Below, piece by piece: positions 18,576 to 27,745 of a stretch of 64,000 nt of DNA. The position numbers and the translations under genes are program-made. Position 1 is the first letter of the stretch. Each line of letters begins with the position of its first letter. A model generated the notes under the pieces. That model searched no databases, was not told the DNA's origin, and saw only the letters and a program-made list of their open reading frames with translations. This DNA comes from Streptomyces sp. PH10-H1. Lineage in GTDB: Bacteria > Actinomycetota > Actinomycetes > Streptomycetales > Streptomycetaceae. The stretch spans positions 225,567-289,566 of the forward strand of contig NZ_JASISZ010000002.1 of NCBI RefSeq assembly GCF_030063355.1. Direction: 5' to 3'.

Positions 18576-19499
18576 CTACCGGTCCGGCTCGGGGTCCTTC
18601 AGCCAGTTGATCAGCTCGGTCGAGAACGCGACCGGGTCCTCCTCGTGCGGGAAGTGCCCCAGCCCGTCGAAGAGCCGCCAGCGATACGGCGCCTCGACGT
18701 ACTCGCCGCTGCCCGCCGCGCTGCGGGTGCGCATCGCGGGATCCAGCGAACCGTGCAGATGCAGCGTCGGCACCCGCACCGGCCGCTTCATCCGCCGGTT
18801 GAACTGGATGCCGTCGGGCCGGGCCATCGACCGCACCATCCAGCGGTACGGCTCCAGGGCGCAGTGGGCCGTCGACGGGATCTGCATCGCCCGCCGGTAC
18901 ACGTCGATCGTCTCGTCCTCCGGCAGCAGCGGCCCCGACCAGTCCCGGATCAGCCGCCCCACCAGGGCCGAGTCGTCCGCGACCAGCTGGCGCTCAGGCA
19001 CCCACGGCCGTTGGGAGCCCCAGATGTACGACCCGGCTGAGGTCTGCTTCATGTCCGTGAGCATCGCCGTGCGCCAGCGCCGGGGGTGCGGCATCGAGCA
19101 CACCGCCAGCCGGCGCACCAGCTTCGGACGCATCACCGCCGCCGTCCAGGCGAGATAGCCGCCGACGTCATGACCGACCAGCGCGGCATCCGGCTCGCCG
19201 AGCGAGCGGATCACACCGGTCACGTCCAGGGCCAGGTTCGCGGGGTCGTAGCCGCGCGGCGTACGGTCGCTGCCGCCGACGCCGCGCAGGTCCATCGCGA
19301 CCGCGCGGAAGCCCGCGTCGGCGAGCGCCGTCAGCTGGTGCCGCCAGCTCCACCAGAACTGCGGGAAGCCGTGCAGCAGCAGCACCAGCGGGCCGTCGCC
19401 GGCCTCGGCGATATGGAAGCGCGCGCCGTTCGCGGCGACATCCCGGTGCGTCCAGGGCCCGTCGAGCCGTGCAACCGAGGAACTTCCAGCGACCGTCAT
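18576..19499 (-). CDS. Alpha/beta hydrolase, epoxide-hydrolase-like
   Basis: This 307-residue protein has the oxyanion HGFPQFWWSWRHQL motif, the nucleophile Asp in LVGHDVGGYLAW (Asp rather than Ser, as in epoxide hydrolases and dehalogenases), MDLRGVGGSDRTPRGYD, and the catalytic His in FDGLGHFPHEEDP. The HGFP motif plus Asp nucleophile favour epoxide hydrolase over lipase. The substrate is unknown. It is likely transcribed with or just downstream of the holin-family gene, which lies 13 bp upstream. Confidence 0.82.
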   Translation of the reverse strand: MTVAGSSSVARLDGPWTHRDVAANGARFHIAEAGDGPLVLLLHGFPQFWWSWRHQLTALADAGFRAVAMDLRGVGGSDRTPRGYDPANLALDVTGVIRSLGEPDAALVGHDVGGYLAWTAAVMRPKLVRRLAVCSMPHPRRWRTAMLTDMKQTSAGSYIWGSQRPWVPERQLVADDSALVGRLIRDWSGPLLPEDETIDVYRRAMQIPSTAHCALEPYRWMVRSMARPDGIQFNRRMKRPVRVPTLHLHGSLDPAMRTRSAAGSGEYVEAPYRWRLFDGLGHFPHEEDPVAFSTELINWLKDPEPDR

Positions 19500-19512
19500 G
19501 CAGCTGAGCGTG

Positions 19513-19962
19513 TCACACCTTGAGGTCGACGGTGTTACCGGACTCCAGGGGCCGCGGATGCGGTTTGACGCTCTGCAGTACGGCTGCCGTCTGCTTGGCC
19601 GAAGCGATACTGCGCACCGGCTTCTTCACCTTCTTGAACTTCGCGCGGGCGAACAGTCCGAGGACCATCGCGATCACCACGTACGCGCCGCCGACGATCA
19701 GGAACGACCAGCCGAGGCCCAGTCCGAGGGCGTGGACGCCGTAGGCCGCCGCCATGCTGAACATGGGCAGCGCGAAGAACGCCAGGCCCGCTGCGCCCGC
19801 GATCGCGCCGCTGCCGAGGCCGACCCGCTTGACGTCCTGCCGGATCTCGGCCTTCGCGAGGGCGATCTCGTCGTGCACCAGGGCGGACATCTCCGCCGTG
19901 GCGGAGGCAACCAGTTGGCCGAGACTGCGACTCGCGCCCTCGATCTCGTCCGCTGCGCTCAT
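19513..19962 (-). CDS. Phage-holin-family (DUF1469/holin-X-like) membrane protein
   Basis: About 149 residues from the ATG at 19962, which has GGAGG six bases upstream; the longer start at 19986 lacks one. The N-terminal amphipathic segment (SLGQLVASATAEMSALVHDEIALAKAEI) and two transmembrane helices (GAIAGAAGLAFFALPMFSMA and LGWSFLIVGGAYVVIAMVLG, together residues ~55-115) with a Lys-rich C-terminus are the standard layout of actinobacterial holin-X proteins. These are chromosomal envelope proteins of unclear function, not evidence of a prophage. Confidence 0.8.
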   Translation of the reverse strand: MSAADEIEGASRSLGQLVASATAEMSALVHDEIALAKAEIRQDVKRVGLGSGAIAGAAGLAFFALPMFSMAAAYGVHALGLGLGWSFLIVGGAYVVIAMVLGLFARAKFKKVKKPVRSIASAKQTAAVLQSVKPHPRPLESGNTVDLKV

Positions 19963-20084
19963 CGCATCCTCCGTCGTCGTCATCATCCGTCGGTGTCCAT
20001 TGCCGTACGCCGGTATCCGTCGTCCCGGGCTACCGGATGGGTTGGGCTACCAGATGGTAGGGACCGCTACTACCAGATCATGCC

Positions 20085-21473
20085 TCAGTCCCCGCCGCGC
20101 GCGCTTCCGCCCCGGGCCAGTTCGGCGAGCCTGCGGTGTTCCCCGGCCTTCCGCTCCAGGATCTCGGCCATCCTGAGGTGGTACTCCGGCTTGTCCTGTT
20201 CGTAGATGTCCGGGATCCCGTCCCCGTCCTCGTCGCGCTCCTCGTCCTCACACATCACGCGGTACTTGTTGTTGCGGAGCTTGAGCAGGATGCCCGAGAG
20301 CACGGCCGCGATGAGGGAGCCGATCAGAACGGCCGCCTTCACCTCGTCTGCCAGCACCGTGTTCTCGGTGAAGGCGAGTTCGCCGATCAGCAGGGACACG
20401 GTGAAGCCGATCCCGGCCAGTGAGGCGACGGCGAGCACATCAGGCCATTTGAGGTCGGGGTTGAGCTCGGCCCTGGTGAAGCGGGCGGCGATCCACGTGC
20501 CGCCGAACACGCCGACCGCCTTGCCGGCCACCAGACCGAGAACCACACCGAGCGTCTCGGGCTGGGAGAAGACGTCGGTGAGCGCCCCGCCGGAGACGGC
20601 GACACCCGCGGAGAAGAGCGCGAACAGCGGCACCGCCAGGCCGGCCGAGACGGGGCGTACGAGGTGCTCGATGTGCTCGCCGGGGGAGTGCTGCTCGCCG
20701 TCCCGGCGGTGGCAGCGCAGCATCAGGCCCATGGTGACGCCCGCGATCGTGGCGTGCACGCCGCTGTTGTACATCAGCCCCCAGTTGACCAGGGCGAGCG
20801 GTACGTAGATGTACCAGCCGCGTACCCCCTTGCGGAGCAGCAGCCAGAAGACCAGCAGGCCCAGCGCCGCGGCGCCGAGCGCGACGAAGTCGATCGACGA
20901 GGTGAAGAAGACCGCGATGATCAGGATCGCGAAGAGATCGTCCACGACGGCCAGCGTCAGCAGGAAGGCACGCAGTGCGGACGGCAGCGAGGTGCCGATG
21001 ACCGCGAGGACGGCCAGCGCGAACGCGATATCGGTGGCGGTCGGGACCGCCCAGCCGTTCAGCGCGCCGCCGCCGACGGCGTTGACCACGGTGTAGACGA
21101 GGGCGGGCACGGCCATGCCGCAGACCGCCGCGATGACCGGGAGCGCCGCGGCGGACGGCGTACGCAGCTCGCCCGCGACCAGCTCGCGCTTGAGCTCGAT
21201 GCCGGCCACGAAGAAGAAGACGGCGAGCAGTCCGTCGGCCGCCCAGTGCTGGACGGAGAGGTTCAGGCCCGGGGAGGCCGGGCCGAAGTGGAACTCCCTG
21301 ACCGTCTCGTAGCTCTCGTGCAGCGGGGTGTTGGCCCAGATCAGCGCGACGACGGCGGCGATGAGCAGCAGGACGCCGCCGACGGTCTCGGCGCGCAGCG
21401 CGTCGGCGACGAAGGTCCGCTCGGGCAGGGACAGCCGGCCGAGGAGGACGGAACGGCGGCGGGGCTCAGTCAC
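20085..21473 (-). CDS. nhaA: Na+/H+ antiporter NhaA
   Basis: This 462-residue, ~11-12-helix exchanger extrudes sodium for protons. Motifs: LRAETVGGVLLLIAAVVALIWAN at the start of the membrane domain, VFFFVAGIELKRELV, and PTATDIAFALAV followed by LAVVDDLFAILIIAVFF, which contain the paired Asp residues of the ion site. The C-terminal ~60 residues are a cytoplasmic, acidic extension (DEERDEDGDGIPDIYEQD, reminiscent of a Ca-binding loop). GTG 21473 was chosen for its GGAGGT site; the ORF's upstream extension is not coding-like. Confidence 0.93.
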   Translation of the reverse strand: MTEPRRRSVLLGRLSLPERTFVADALRAETVGGVLLLIAAVVALIWANTPLHESYETVREFHFGPASPGLNLSVQHWAADGLLAVFFFVAGIELKRELVAGELRTPSAAALPVIAAVCGMAVPALVYTVVNAVGGGALNGWAVPTATDIAFALAVLAVIGTSLPSALRAFLLTLAVVDDLFAILIIAVFFTSSIDFVALGAAALGLLVFWLLLRKGVRGWYIYVPLALVNWGLMYNSGVHATIAGVTMGLMLRCHRRDGEQHSPGEHIEHLVRPVSAGLAVPLFALFSAGVAVSGGALTDVFSQPETLGVVLGLVAGKAVGVFGGTWIAARFTRAELNPDLKWPDVLAVASLAGIGFTVSLLIGELAFTENTVLADEVKAAVLIGSLIAAVLSGILLKLRNNKYRVMCEDEERDEDGDGIPDIYEQDKPEYHLRMAEILERKAGEHRRLAELARGGSARGGD

Positions 21474-21761
21474 GGGGGGTTGACCTCCGGTCGGTTGGTC
21501 GACCACTGGACATGGCTGACTCCGTTGCCGACCAGACTTCCCGGCGCACCTGTCGTACTGTCGCGTTCCTGACGCGGTGGCCAGTTTATCGGTTCGCGCG
21601 CTGTGCCGTCCGGCGATCTTCACGATACGGGCAAAAGGGACCCCCGGCATGGCGCCGGGAGCCCCTTGTGAGCCGTACGGAGACCGTTCGGGGCCCGCTG
21701 GGAGATCCGCTCGGAGATCCGTTCGGAGCCCCGTTCGCGGTCTCGTCGAGGTCCGCCCGTC

Positions 21762-23720
21762 TCAGTCCTCGCTGCTCGCGCCCGGCAGGTTCGTCTGGAT
21801 CAGGTCCATCACCGAGGAGTCCGTCAGCGTGGTGACGTCACCCAGCTCGCGGTTCTCCGCGACATCCCGCAGCAGGCGGCGCATGATCTTGCCGGAACGG
21901 GTCTTCGGCAACTCGCTGACGATCAGGATCCGCTTCGGCTTGGCGATCGGGCCGAGCGTCCTGCTGACGTGGTCTCGCAGCTCGGCGACCAGGGTGTCGG
22001 AGTCCGAGGCGGTGCCGCGCAGGATGACGAACGCGACGATGGCCTGCCCGGTGGTCTCGTCCGTCGCGCCGACGACCGCGGACTCGGCGACCTTCGGGTG
22101 CGAGACGAGCGCCGACTCGACCTCGGTGGTCGAGATGTTGTGGCCGGACACCAGCATCACGTCGTCGACCCGGCCGAGCAGCCAGATGTCGCCGTCGTCG
22201 TCCTTCTTGGCGCCGTCACCCGCGAAGTAGCGGCCCTCGAACCGCGACCAGTAGGTGTCGATGTAACGCTGGTCGTCGCCCCAGATGGTGCGGAGCATCG
22301 ACGGCCACGGCTCGGTCAGCACCAGGTAGCCGCCGGAGCCGTTCGGCACCTCGCGCGCCTCGTCGTCCACGACGGTCGCGGCGATGCCCGGCAGGGCGCG
22401 CTGCGCGGAGCCCGGCTTGGTGGTGGTGGCGCCCGGCAGCGGGCTGATCATCATCGCGCCGGTCTCGGTCTGCCACCAGGTGTCCACGATCGGGCAGCGG
22501 TTGCCTCCGATGTGCTCGCGGTACCACATCCACGCCTCGGGGTTGATCGGCTCGCCGACGCTGCCCAGCACCCGCAGCGAGGACAGGTCGAACTTCGCGG
22601 GGATGTCGTCGCCCCACTTCATGAAGGTGCGGATCGCGGTGGGCGCCGTGTAGAGGATCGTGACGCCGTACTTCTGGATGACCTCCCAGAAGCGGCCCTG
22701 GTGCGGGGTGTCCGGGGTGCCTTCGTAGATCACCTGGGTGGCGCCGTTGGCCAGCGGTCCGTAGACGATGTACGAGTGGCCGGTCACCCAGCCGATGTCG
22801 GCCGTGCACCAGTAGACGTCGGTCTCCGGCTTGAGGTCGAAGACGGCGTGGTGGGTGTAGGCGGTCTGGGTGAGGTAACCGCCCGAGGTGTGCAGGATGC
22901 CCTTCGGCTTCCCTGTCGTACCGCTCGTGTAGAGGATGAAGAGCGGGTGCTCGGCGTCGAACGCCCGGGGGGTGTGCTCGGCGGACTGGCGGGTGACGAT
23001 GTCGTCCCACCACACGTCGCGGCCCTCGGTGAAGGCGGTGTCCTGGCCCGTGCGCCGGACCACCAGGACGTGCTCGACCTGCGGGCACTTGGTGACGGCC
23101 TCGTCGATGGCGGGCTTGAGGGCGGTGGGCTTGCCCCGCCGGTAGCCGCCGTCGGCGGTGATGACGAGCTTGGCGTCGGCGTCCTGGATGCGGGAGGCGA
23201 CGGCGTCGGCCGAGAAGCCGCCGAAGACCACGGAGTGGGCGGCGCCGATCCGGGCGCAGGCCAGCATCGCGACCACGGCCTCGGGAATCATCGGCAGATA
23301 GACCGCGACCCGGTCGCCGGCCTGTACGCCCAGCTCGGTGAGCGCGTTGGCGGCCCGGCTGACCTCGTCCTTGAGCTCGGCGTAGGTGATGGCGCGGCTG
23401 TCGCCGGGCTCGCCCTCGAAGTGGATGGCGACCCGGTCGCCGTTGCCTGCCTCGACATGCCGGTCGACGCAGTTGTACGCCACGTTGAGCTTGCCGTCGG
23501 CGAACCACTTGGCGAACGGCGGGTTGGACCAGTCGAGGGTCTCGGTCGGTTCGGTGGCCCAGCTCAGGCGGCGCGCCTGCTCGGCCCAGAAGGCCGGGCG
23601 GTCGGCCTCGGCCTGTGCGTACGCATCCGCGGTGACGTTGGCGGATGCGGCCAGCTCGGCCGGCGGAGCGAAACGACGCTCCTCCTTCAACAGATTGGCC
23701 AGGCTCTCGTTGCTGCTCAC
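21762..23720 (-). CDS. acs: Acetyl-CoA synthetase (AMP-forming)
   Basis: This 652-residue ANL-superfamily enzyme activates acetate to acetyl-CoA through acetyl-AMP. The P-loop-like YTSGTTGKPKGILHT, the acetate-pocket WWQTETGAMM and the hinge GRVDDVMLVSGHNIST are all present. The Lys in PKTRSGKIMRR is the conserved residue controlled by acetylation in this family. GTG start with AAGGAG upstream. A 16-bp near-match to the DasR operator (dre) lies about 80 bp upstream. Confidence 0.94.
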   Translation of the reverse strand: MSSNESLANLLKEERRFAPPAELAASANVTADAYAQAEADRPAFWAEQARRLSWATEPTETLDWSNPPFAKWFADGKLNVAYNCVDRHVEAGNGDRVAIHFEGEPGDSRAITYAELKDEVSRAANALTELGVQAGDRVAVYLPMIPEAVVAMLACARIGAAHSVVFGGFSADAVASRIQDADAKLVITADGGYRRGKPTALKPAIDEAVTKCPQVEHVLVVRRTGQDTAFTEGRDVWWDDIVTRQSAEHTPRAFDAEHPLFILYTSGTTGKPKGILHTSGGYLTQTAYTHHAVFDLKPETDVYWCTADIGWVTGHSYIVYGPLANGATQVIYEGTPDTPHQGRFWEVIQKYGVTILYTAPTAIRTFMKWGDDIPAKFDLSSLRVLGSVGEPINPEAWMWYREHIGGNRCPIVDTWWQTETGAMMISPLPGATTTKPGSAQRALPGIAATVVDDEAREVPNGSGGYLVLTEPWPSMLRTIWGDDQRYIDTYWSRFEGRYFAGDGAKKDDDGDIWLLGRVDDVMLVSGHNISTTEVESALVSHPKVAESAVVGATDETTGQAIVAFVILRGTASDSDTLVAELRDHVSRTLGPIAKPKRILIVSELPKTRSGKIMRRLLRDVAENRELGDVTTLTDSSVMDLIQTNLPGASSED

Positions 23721-23801
23721 GCCAACTCCTTGTCAGACTGTCCCAGATGTCCCGGCCATAGCTCATCAGGCCGCGGGCGCGATGACAAGGGTCGCCGGAT
23801 A

Positions 23802-23817
23802 ATTGGTTTAGACCTGT
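23802..23817. promoter_or_regulatory. Candidate DasR operator (dre) upstream of acs
   Basis: On the minus strand the sequence is ACAGGTCTAAACCAAT, matching the dre consensus ACTGGTCTAGACCACT at 13 of 16 positions and being nearly palindromic. It lies between acs and the SulP-CA gene, 81 bp before the acs start codon, a position suited to repression by the GntR-family GlcNAc regulator DasR. Confidence 0.45.
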
Positions 23818-23866
23818 AGCGTGAGCAGCGACGAGTGCGGTGGTGCGGCGCGCCGCACCACCGGTG

Positions 23867-26068
23867 TCATACCGCGTCCAGCACCTCCGGGTGAACCGCG
23901 GAGAACGTGCCCGTGGCGTGGTCCAGTACGTACGCCTGGGCCTCGGCGACATGGAAGTACATGCCCTGGAGCTGGAGCTTCCCCTCCGCGTAGCGGCGGG
24001 CCACGCACGGGTGGGCCAGCAGGTGCTCCAGCTGCTGGACCACGTTGGCCAGGCTGAGGCGCTCCAGGTCGTCGGTCACCGCACGGTCCGTCAGCCCCGG
24101 TCCGCCGCGCGCCAGCCGCTCCAGGCTGGGCTGCCCGTGCCGGAGCCAGCGCGCCAGCGGGGTCTGCGCGCCGGGCGGATGGTCGCTGCCGAGCAGCGCC
24201 TGCATCGCGCCGCAGCCGGAGTGCCCGCACACCGTGATGCTGCCGACCTTCAGGACGTCCACCGCGTACTCGACGGCCGCGGCCACCGAGTCGCAGGAGC
24301 CGTCAGAGCCGGGCGGCGGCATCAGGTTGCCGATATTGCGGACGGTGAAGAGATCACCGGGACCGCTGGAGGTGATCATGCTGGTCACCAGCCGGGAATC
24401 GGCGCAGGTCAGGAAGAGCTGAGTGGGCCGCTGACCCTCCCGGGCCAGCCGCGCCAGCTCATCGCGCACCAGGGGTGCCGTATTGCGCTGGAAGTTGCTG
24501 ACACCCCCGAGCAGCTGGTTGCCGGCCGGAGCGGTGACGGTGGCGGCGCTCGGCTGGGTGCAGTGGTGATTGCGCCACGGCGTCCAGGGACGGCAGGCGT
24601 GGGCGCTCGCCGGTTCGCTGACCGTACGCCCGGTGCGGTCGCCGAGCATGGCCCAGCCGCCACGGGCGCGGTGCCGGTTGCACCACGACTGCAGCGCCTC
24701 GTACGCGGCATGGTCCATGAAGGAGCCGTCCAGTTCGACGACGGCGTGCGCCCCGTCCGGGACCAGCGCGAACGCCCGGGTCAGCCGGGGAACCGCGAGG
24801 AACGTCAACTGCCCGCGCGCCCGGACCCGGTAGCCGCCCGCCTCCTGCGAGACGGTGATCCGGGTGCGGGTGAGACGGCGCAGCGACGTGATGACCGCGA
24901 CCACGATCCCGGCCACCACGCCCTGAAGGACGCCGAGGAGGACGACCCCGCCGATGGTGGCCGCGTACACCGGGAACTCCCGGTGCCGCCGCACATGCCT
25001 GATGTGGGCGAAGCTCACCATCTTCACGCCGACGAGCAGCACCAGGACGGCGAGGGCGGCCAGCGGGATCAGATCCAGCACCCCGGCGAGCAGGCTCGCG
25101 CACAGCACCACCCACACCCCGTGCAGGACCGTGGCGTACCGCGTCGCGGCGCCGGCCCGGATGTTCGCGGTGCCGCGGATCGCCCCGCCGGCCACCGGCA
25201 GTCCGCCGAGCAGCCCGGACACCACGTTCGACGCGCCCTGGCCGAGCAGTTCGCGGTCGAGCCGGACGGGTCCGGCCCGCGTGCCCGGCTGCTCGGCCTG
25301 CAGTTTGTCGAGCGCGACCGCGGACAGCAGCGACTCCATGCTCGCGACGAGCGTGACGGTGACGATCGCGGCGAGCAGGCCGAGCACCGGTCCTTCCGGC
25401 AGCCGGGGCAGCAACGGGGCGCTCCACGACGGCAGATCGACCCGCGGCACGGTCAGCGCGAGACCCGCGGCCGTGGCGGCGGCCACGGCGGCCAGCGGCG
25501 CCGGGACGGCCCGCAGCGCGCGCCCGGCTCTGCCCCTGCCGGGCAGCCGTGGCCAGCTGACGAGGACGGCCGCGGTGAGCGCGCCGATCCCCAGCGTGGC
25601 CGGACTGGTGGCCGCCAACTGGTGCGGCAGCGCACCGACGTTGGCGAGGGCGGAGCTCTGCGCGCTGCCGCCGAGGATGACATGCAGCTGACCGATGGCG
25701 ATGGAGGCGCCGATGCCGGCGAGCATGCCGTGCACGATGGCGGGACTGATGGCGAGCGCCGCCCGCGCCACCCGCAGCGCGCTGAGGGCGAGCTGGGCGA
25801 GGCCGGCGAGCACGGTGATGGCGCAGGTGCTGCGCCAGCCGTAGCGCTGTACAAGTTCGGCAGTGACGACGACGAGACTGGTGGCAGCCCCGCTGACCTG
25901 CAACGGGGCCCCGCCGAGCAATCCGGCGACGATGCCGCCGACGGCCGCGGCGACGAGGCCGGACTGGAGTGGCGCGCCGGTGGCCAGGGCGATACCGAGC
26001 GACAGCGGCACGGCGATCAGAAAGACAGTGATCGAGGCGGACAGGTCGGACCTGTGAAGCGTCTGCAT
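23867..26068 (-). CDS. SulP-family anion transporter fused to beta-carbonic anhydrase
   Basis: This 733-residue protein has a SulP transporter domain with about ten to twelve helices (residues ~1-395; SITVFLIAVPLSLGIALATG is the classic first helix), a STAS-like region (~410-500; VPRLTRAFALVPDGAHAVVELDGSFMD in shorter pieces), and a C-terminal beta-class carbonic anhydrase (~530-733). The CA zinc site is intact: Cys-Asp-Ser-Arg in LTCADSRLV and His/Cys in VCGHSGCGAM. Such fusions are proposed bicarbonate transporters coupled to CO2 hydration. AAGGAG precedes the ATG. Confidence 0.9.
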   Translation of the reverse strand: MQTLHRSDLSASITVFLIAVPLSLGIALATGAPLQSGLVAAAVGGIVAGLLGGAPLQVSGAATSLVVVTAELVQRYGWRSTCAITVLAGLAQLALSALRVARAALAISPAIVHGMLAGIGASIAIGQLHVILGGSAQSSALANVGALPHQLAATSPATLGIGALTAAVLVSWPRLPGRGRAGRALRAVPAPLAAVAAATAAGLALTVPRVDLPSWSAPLLPRLPEGPVLGLLAAIVTVTLVASMESLLSAVALDKLQAEQPGTRAGPVRLDRELLGQGASNVVSGLLGGLPVAGGAIRGTANIRAGAATRYATVLHGVWVVLCASLLAGVLDLIPLAALAVLVLLVGVKMVSFAHIRHVRRHREFPVYAATIGGVVLLGVLQGVVAGIVVAVITSLRRLTRTRITVSQEAGGYRVRARGQLTFLAVPRLTRAFALVPDGAHAVVELDGSFMDHAAYEALQSWCNRHRARGGWAMLGDRTGRTVSEPASAHACRPWTPWRNHHCTQPSAATVTAPAGNQLLGGVSNFQRNTAPLVRDELARLAREGQRPTQLFLTCADSRLVTSMITSSGPGDLFTVRNIGNLMPPPGSDGSCDSVAAAVEYAVDVLKVGSITVCGHSGCGAMQALLGSDHPPGAQTPLARWLRHGQPSLERLARGGPGLTDRAVTDDLERLSLANVVQQLEHLLAHPCVARRYAEGKLQLQGMYFHVAEAQAYVLDHATGTFSAVHPEVLDAV

Positions 26069-26314
26069 GGTTCCCGTCTCCTTCAGGGCGGCGGGACGTG
26101 GTAGCCGTACGTAACTGTATGGCTACGCTCAAGCGTCAGTAAAAGGAGAGTAATGCGGATATACGTTCCCGTGAAGTCCGTAGATCCACTCGGGCGGTGA
26201 TTTGCTCCTATCGGGTGAATCCCGGAGCGGTTTGGCCGGTCGGCACGGCCAAAAGACGGGAGCATGTCAGTTTTTGCTGAAATCTCCCTGCTCCCCCTTT
26301 GGATCGAGGTTCGT

Positions 26315-27712
26315 ATGCATTCCGTGCGGAAGACCGCGGCCCTGGCTGCCGTAACCGCGTTGGCTTTTGCCGCTGTGGGCTGCTCGGGTGGTTCGGACGG
26401 CGTGGAGAAGAACAGCGACCGTGGCAACGGCCCGCGCAGCGGCTCCCGTGGCGGCCCTCAAGGCGGCCCCCAGGGCGGCTCGGCCGCGGGGGTGAAGCGG
26501 CCGCCGGCGCGGGTGGTCACGCTGATCGGCGACGGGTCCACCGCCGAGACCGGGGAGCAGCCGAACCAGCCGAAGTTCGAGCGCCTCAAGCCGGGCGAGA
26601 AGCCTCCGCAGTTCGTCGTCTTCTCCTGGGACGGCGCGGGCGAGGACAGCCAGAAGCTGTTCTCGCACTTCCGTGCGGTCGCCAAGGAGAACAACGCGGC
26701 CATGACGTACTTCCTCAGCGGCGTCTACCTGCTGCCCGGCGACCGCAAGGACGTCTACGATCCGCCGAAGCACCCGCGCGGGGCCTCCGACATCGGCTTC
26801 ACCGACCGGCCGGAGATGACCGACACGCTGGAGCAGCTCCGGCTGGCGTGGCAGGACGGCAGCGAGATCGGCACCCACTTCAACGGCCACTTCTGCGGGC
26901 CGAACGGCGGCGTCGGCACCTGGTCGTCCGAGGAGTGGAAGAGCGAGATCGAGCAGGCCGAGGGCTTCGTCAAGAACTGGAAGACGAACAGCGGCCTCAC
27001 CAAGCTCGCCCCGCTGCCGTTCGACTACGGCAAGGAACTGGTCGGCGGCCGCGCCCCCTGCCTGGAGGGCCAGAAGAACCTGATCCCGGCCGCCAAGGAG
27101 ATGGGATTCCGCTACGACGCCAGCTCGGTCGGCGGGCGGCAGGTCTGGCCCTCGCAGATCGACGGCGTCTGGGACTTCCCGCTCCAGGAGATCCCGGTGC
27201 CCGGCCGCGCCTTCGAGACGCTGTCCATGGACTACAATTTCCTGGCCAACCAGTCCGGCACCACCAAGGGCGACCCGTCGATGCGCGAGGCCTGGGGCCG
27301 GCAGATGCAGGACGGCCTGGCCGCCGCCTTCGACCGCGCCTACACCGGCAACCGGGCGCCGATGTTCATCGGCAATCACTTCGAGTCGTGGAACGGCGGC
27401 GTCTACATGAAGGCCGTCGAGGCCACCATCGGGGCGGTGTGCCGCAAGGAGGGCGTGCGCTGCGTGTCGTTCAAGCAGATGTCGGACTGGATGGACGCGC
27501 AGGATCCGGCGGTACTGGCGAAGTTGCGCACGCTGGACGTGGGACAGACGCCGAAGGAGGGCTGGACCGCCCTCCTTTCGACGGCTCCCGAGGGCAGGCG
27601 GGCGGCGCCTCCCACGTTCGCGCCGGCTCCGGAGCCCACGTCAGTTCCTGAATCCGCGTCCGCGCCGGTATCCGCGTCCGCGTCGGAGCTCAGCCCGACG
27701 TCAGAGCGGTAG
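26315..27712 (+). CDS. Lipoprotein with polysaccharide-deacetylase-like domain
   Basis: The 465-residue product has a signal peptide with lipobox (AFAAVGCSGG, Cys near residue 24), a Ser/Gly-rich linker, and a deacetylase-like beta/alpha domain. FVVFSWDGAGEDS corresponds to the first motif (acidic residue at the metal site), and EIGTHFNGHFCG to the H-x-x-x-H motif. The His residues for a metal site appear conserved in reduced form. It is therefore likely an extracellular, membrane-anchored carbohydrate-active or catalytically altered enzyme. Start chosen for its GAGG site. The C-terminal tail is Pro/Ser/Ala-rich. Confidence 0.78.
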   Translation: MHSVRKTAALAAVTALAFAAVGCSGGSDGVEKNSDRGNGPRSGSRGGPQGGPQGGSAAGVKRPPARVVTLIGDGSTAETGEQPNQPKFERLKPGEKPPQFVVFSWDGAGEDSQKLFSHFRAVAKENNAAMTYFLSGVYLLPGDRKDVYDPPKHPRGASDIGFTDRPEMTDTLEQLRLAWQDGSEIGTHFNGHFCGPNGGVGTWSSEEWKSEIEQAEGFVKNWKTNSGLTKLAPLPFDYGKELVGGRAPCLEGQKNLIPAAKEMGFRYDASSVGGRQVWPSQIDGVWDFPLQEIPVPGRAFETLSMDYNFLANQSGTTKGDPSMREAWGRQMQDGLAAAFDRAYTGNRAPMFIGNHFESWNGGVYMKAVEATIGAVCRKEGVRCVSFKQMSDWMDAQDPAVLAKLRTLDVGQTPKEGWTALLSTAPEGRRAAPPTFAPAPEPTSVPESASAPVSASASELSPTSER

Positions 27713-27745
27713 CGGTATCAGCCCGACGTCAGAGCGGTAGCGGTA
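27690..27745. repeat. Perfect 28-bp tandem duplication at convergent gene ends
   Basis: Bases 27690-27717 and 27718-27745 are identical. The first copy holds the last codons and stop of the lipoprotein gene; the second encodes the last nine residues and stop of the convergent ATPase gene. It is a recent slippage or duplication event. Confidence 0.9.

Noticed and set aside
19513..19962. Prophage remnant because of a holin-family protein
   Set aside because: Holin-X/DUF1469 proteins are chromosomal in Streptomyces and no other phage genes are nearby.
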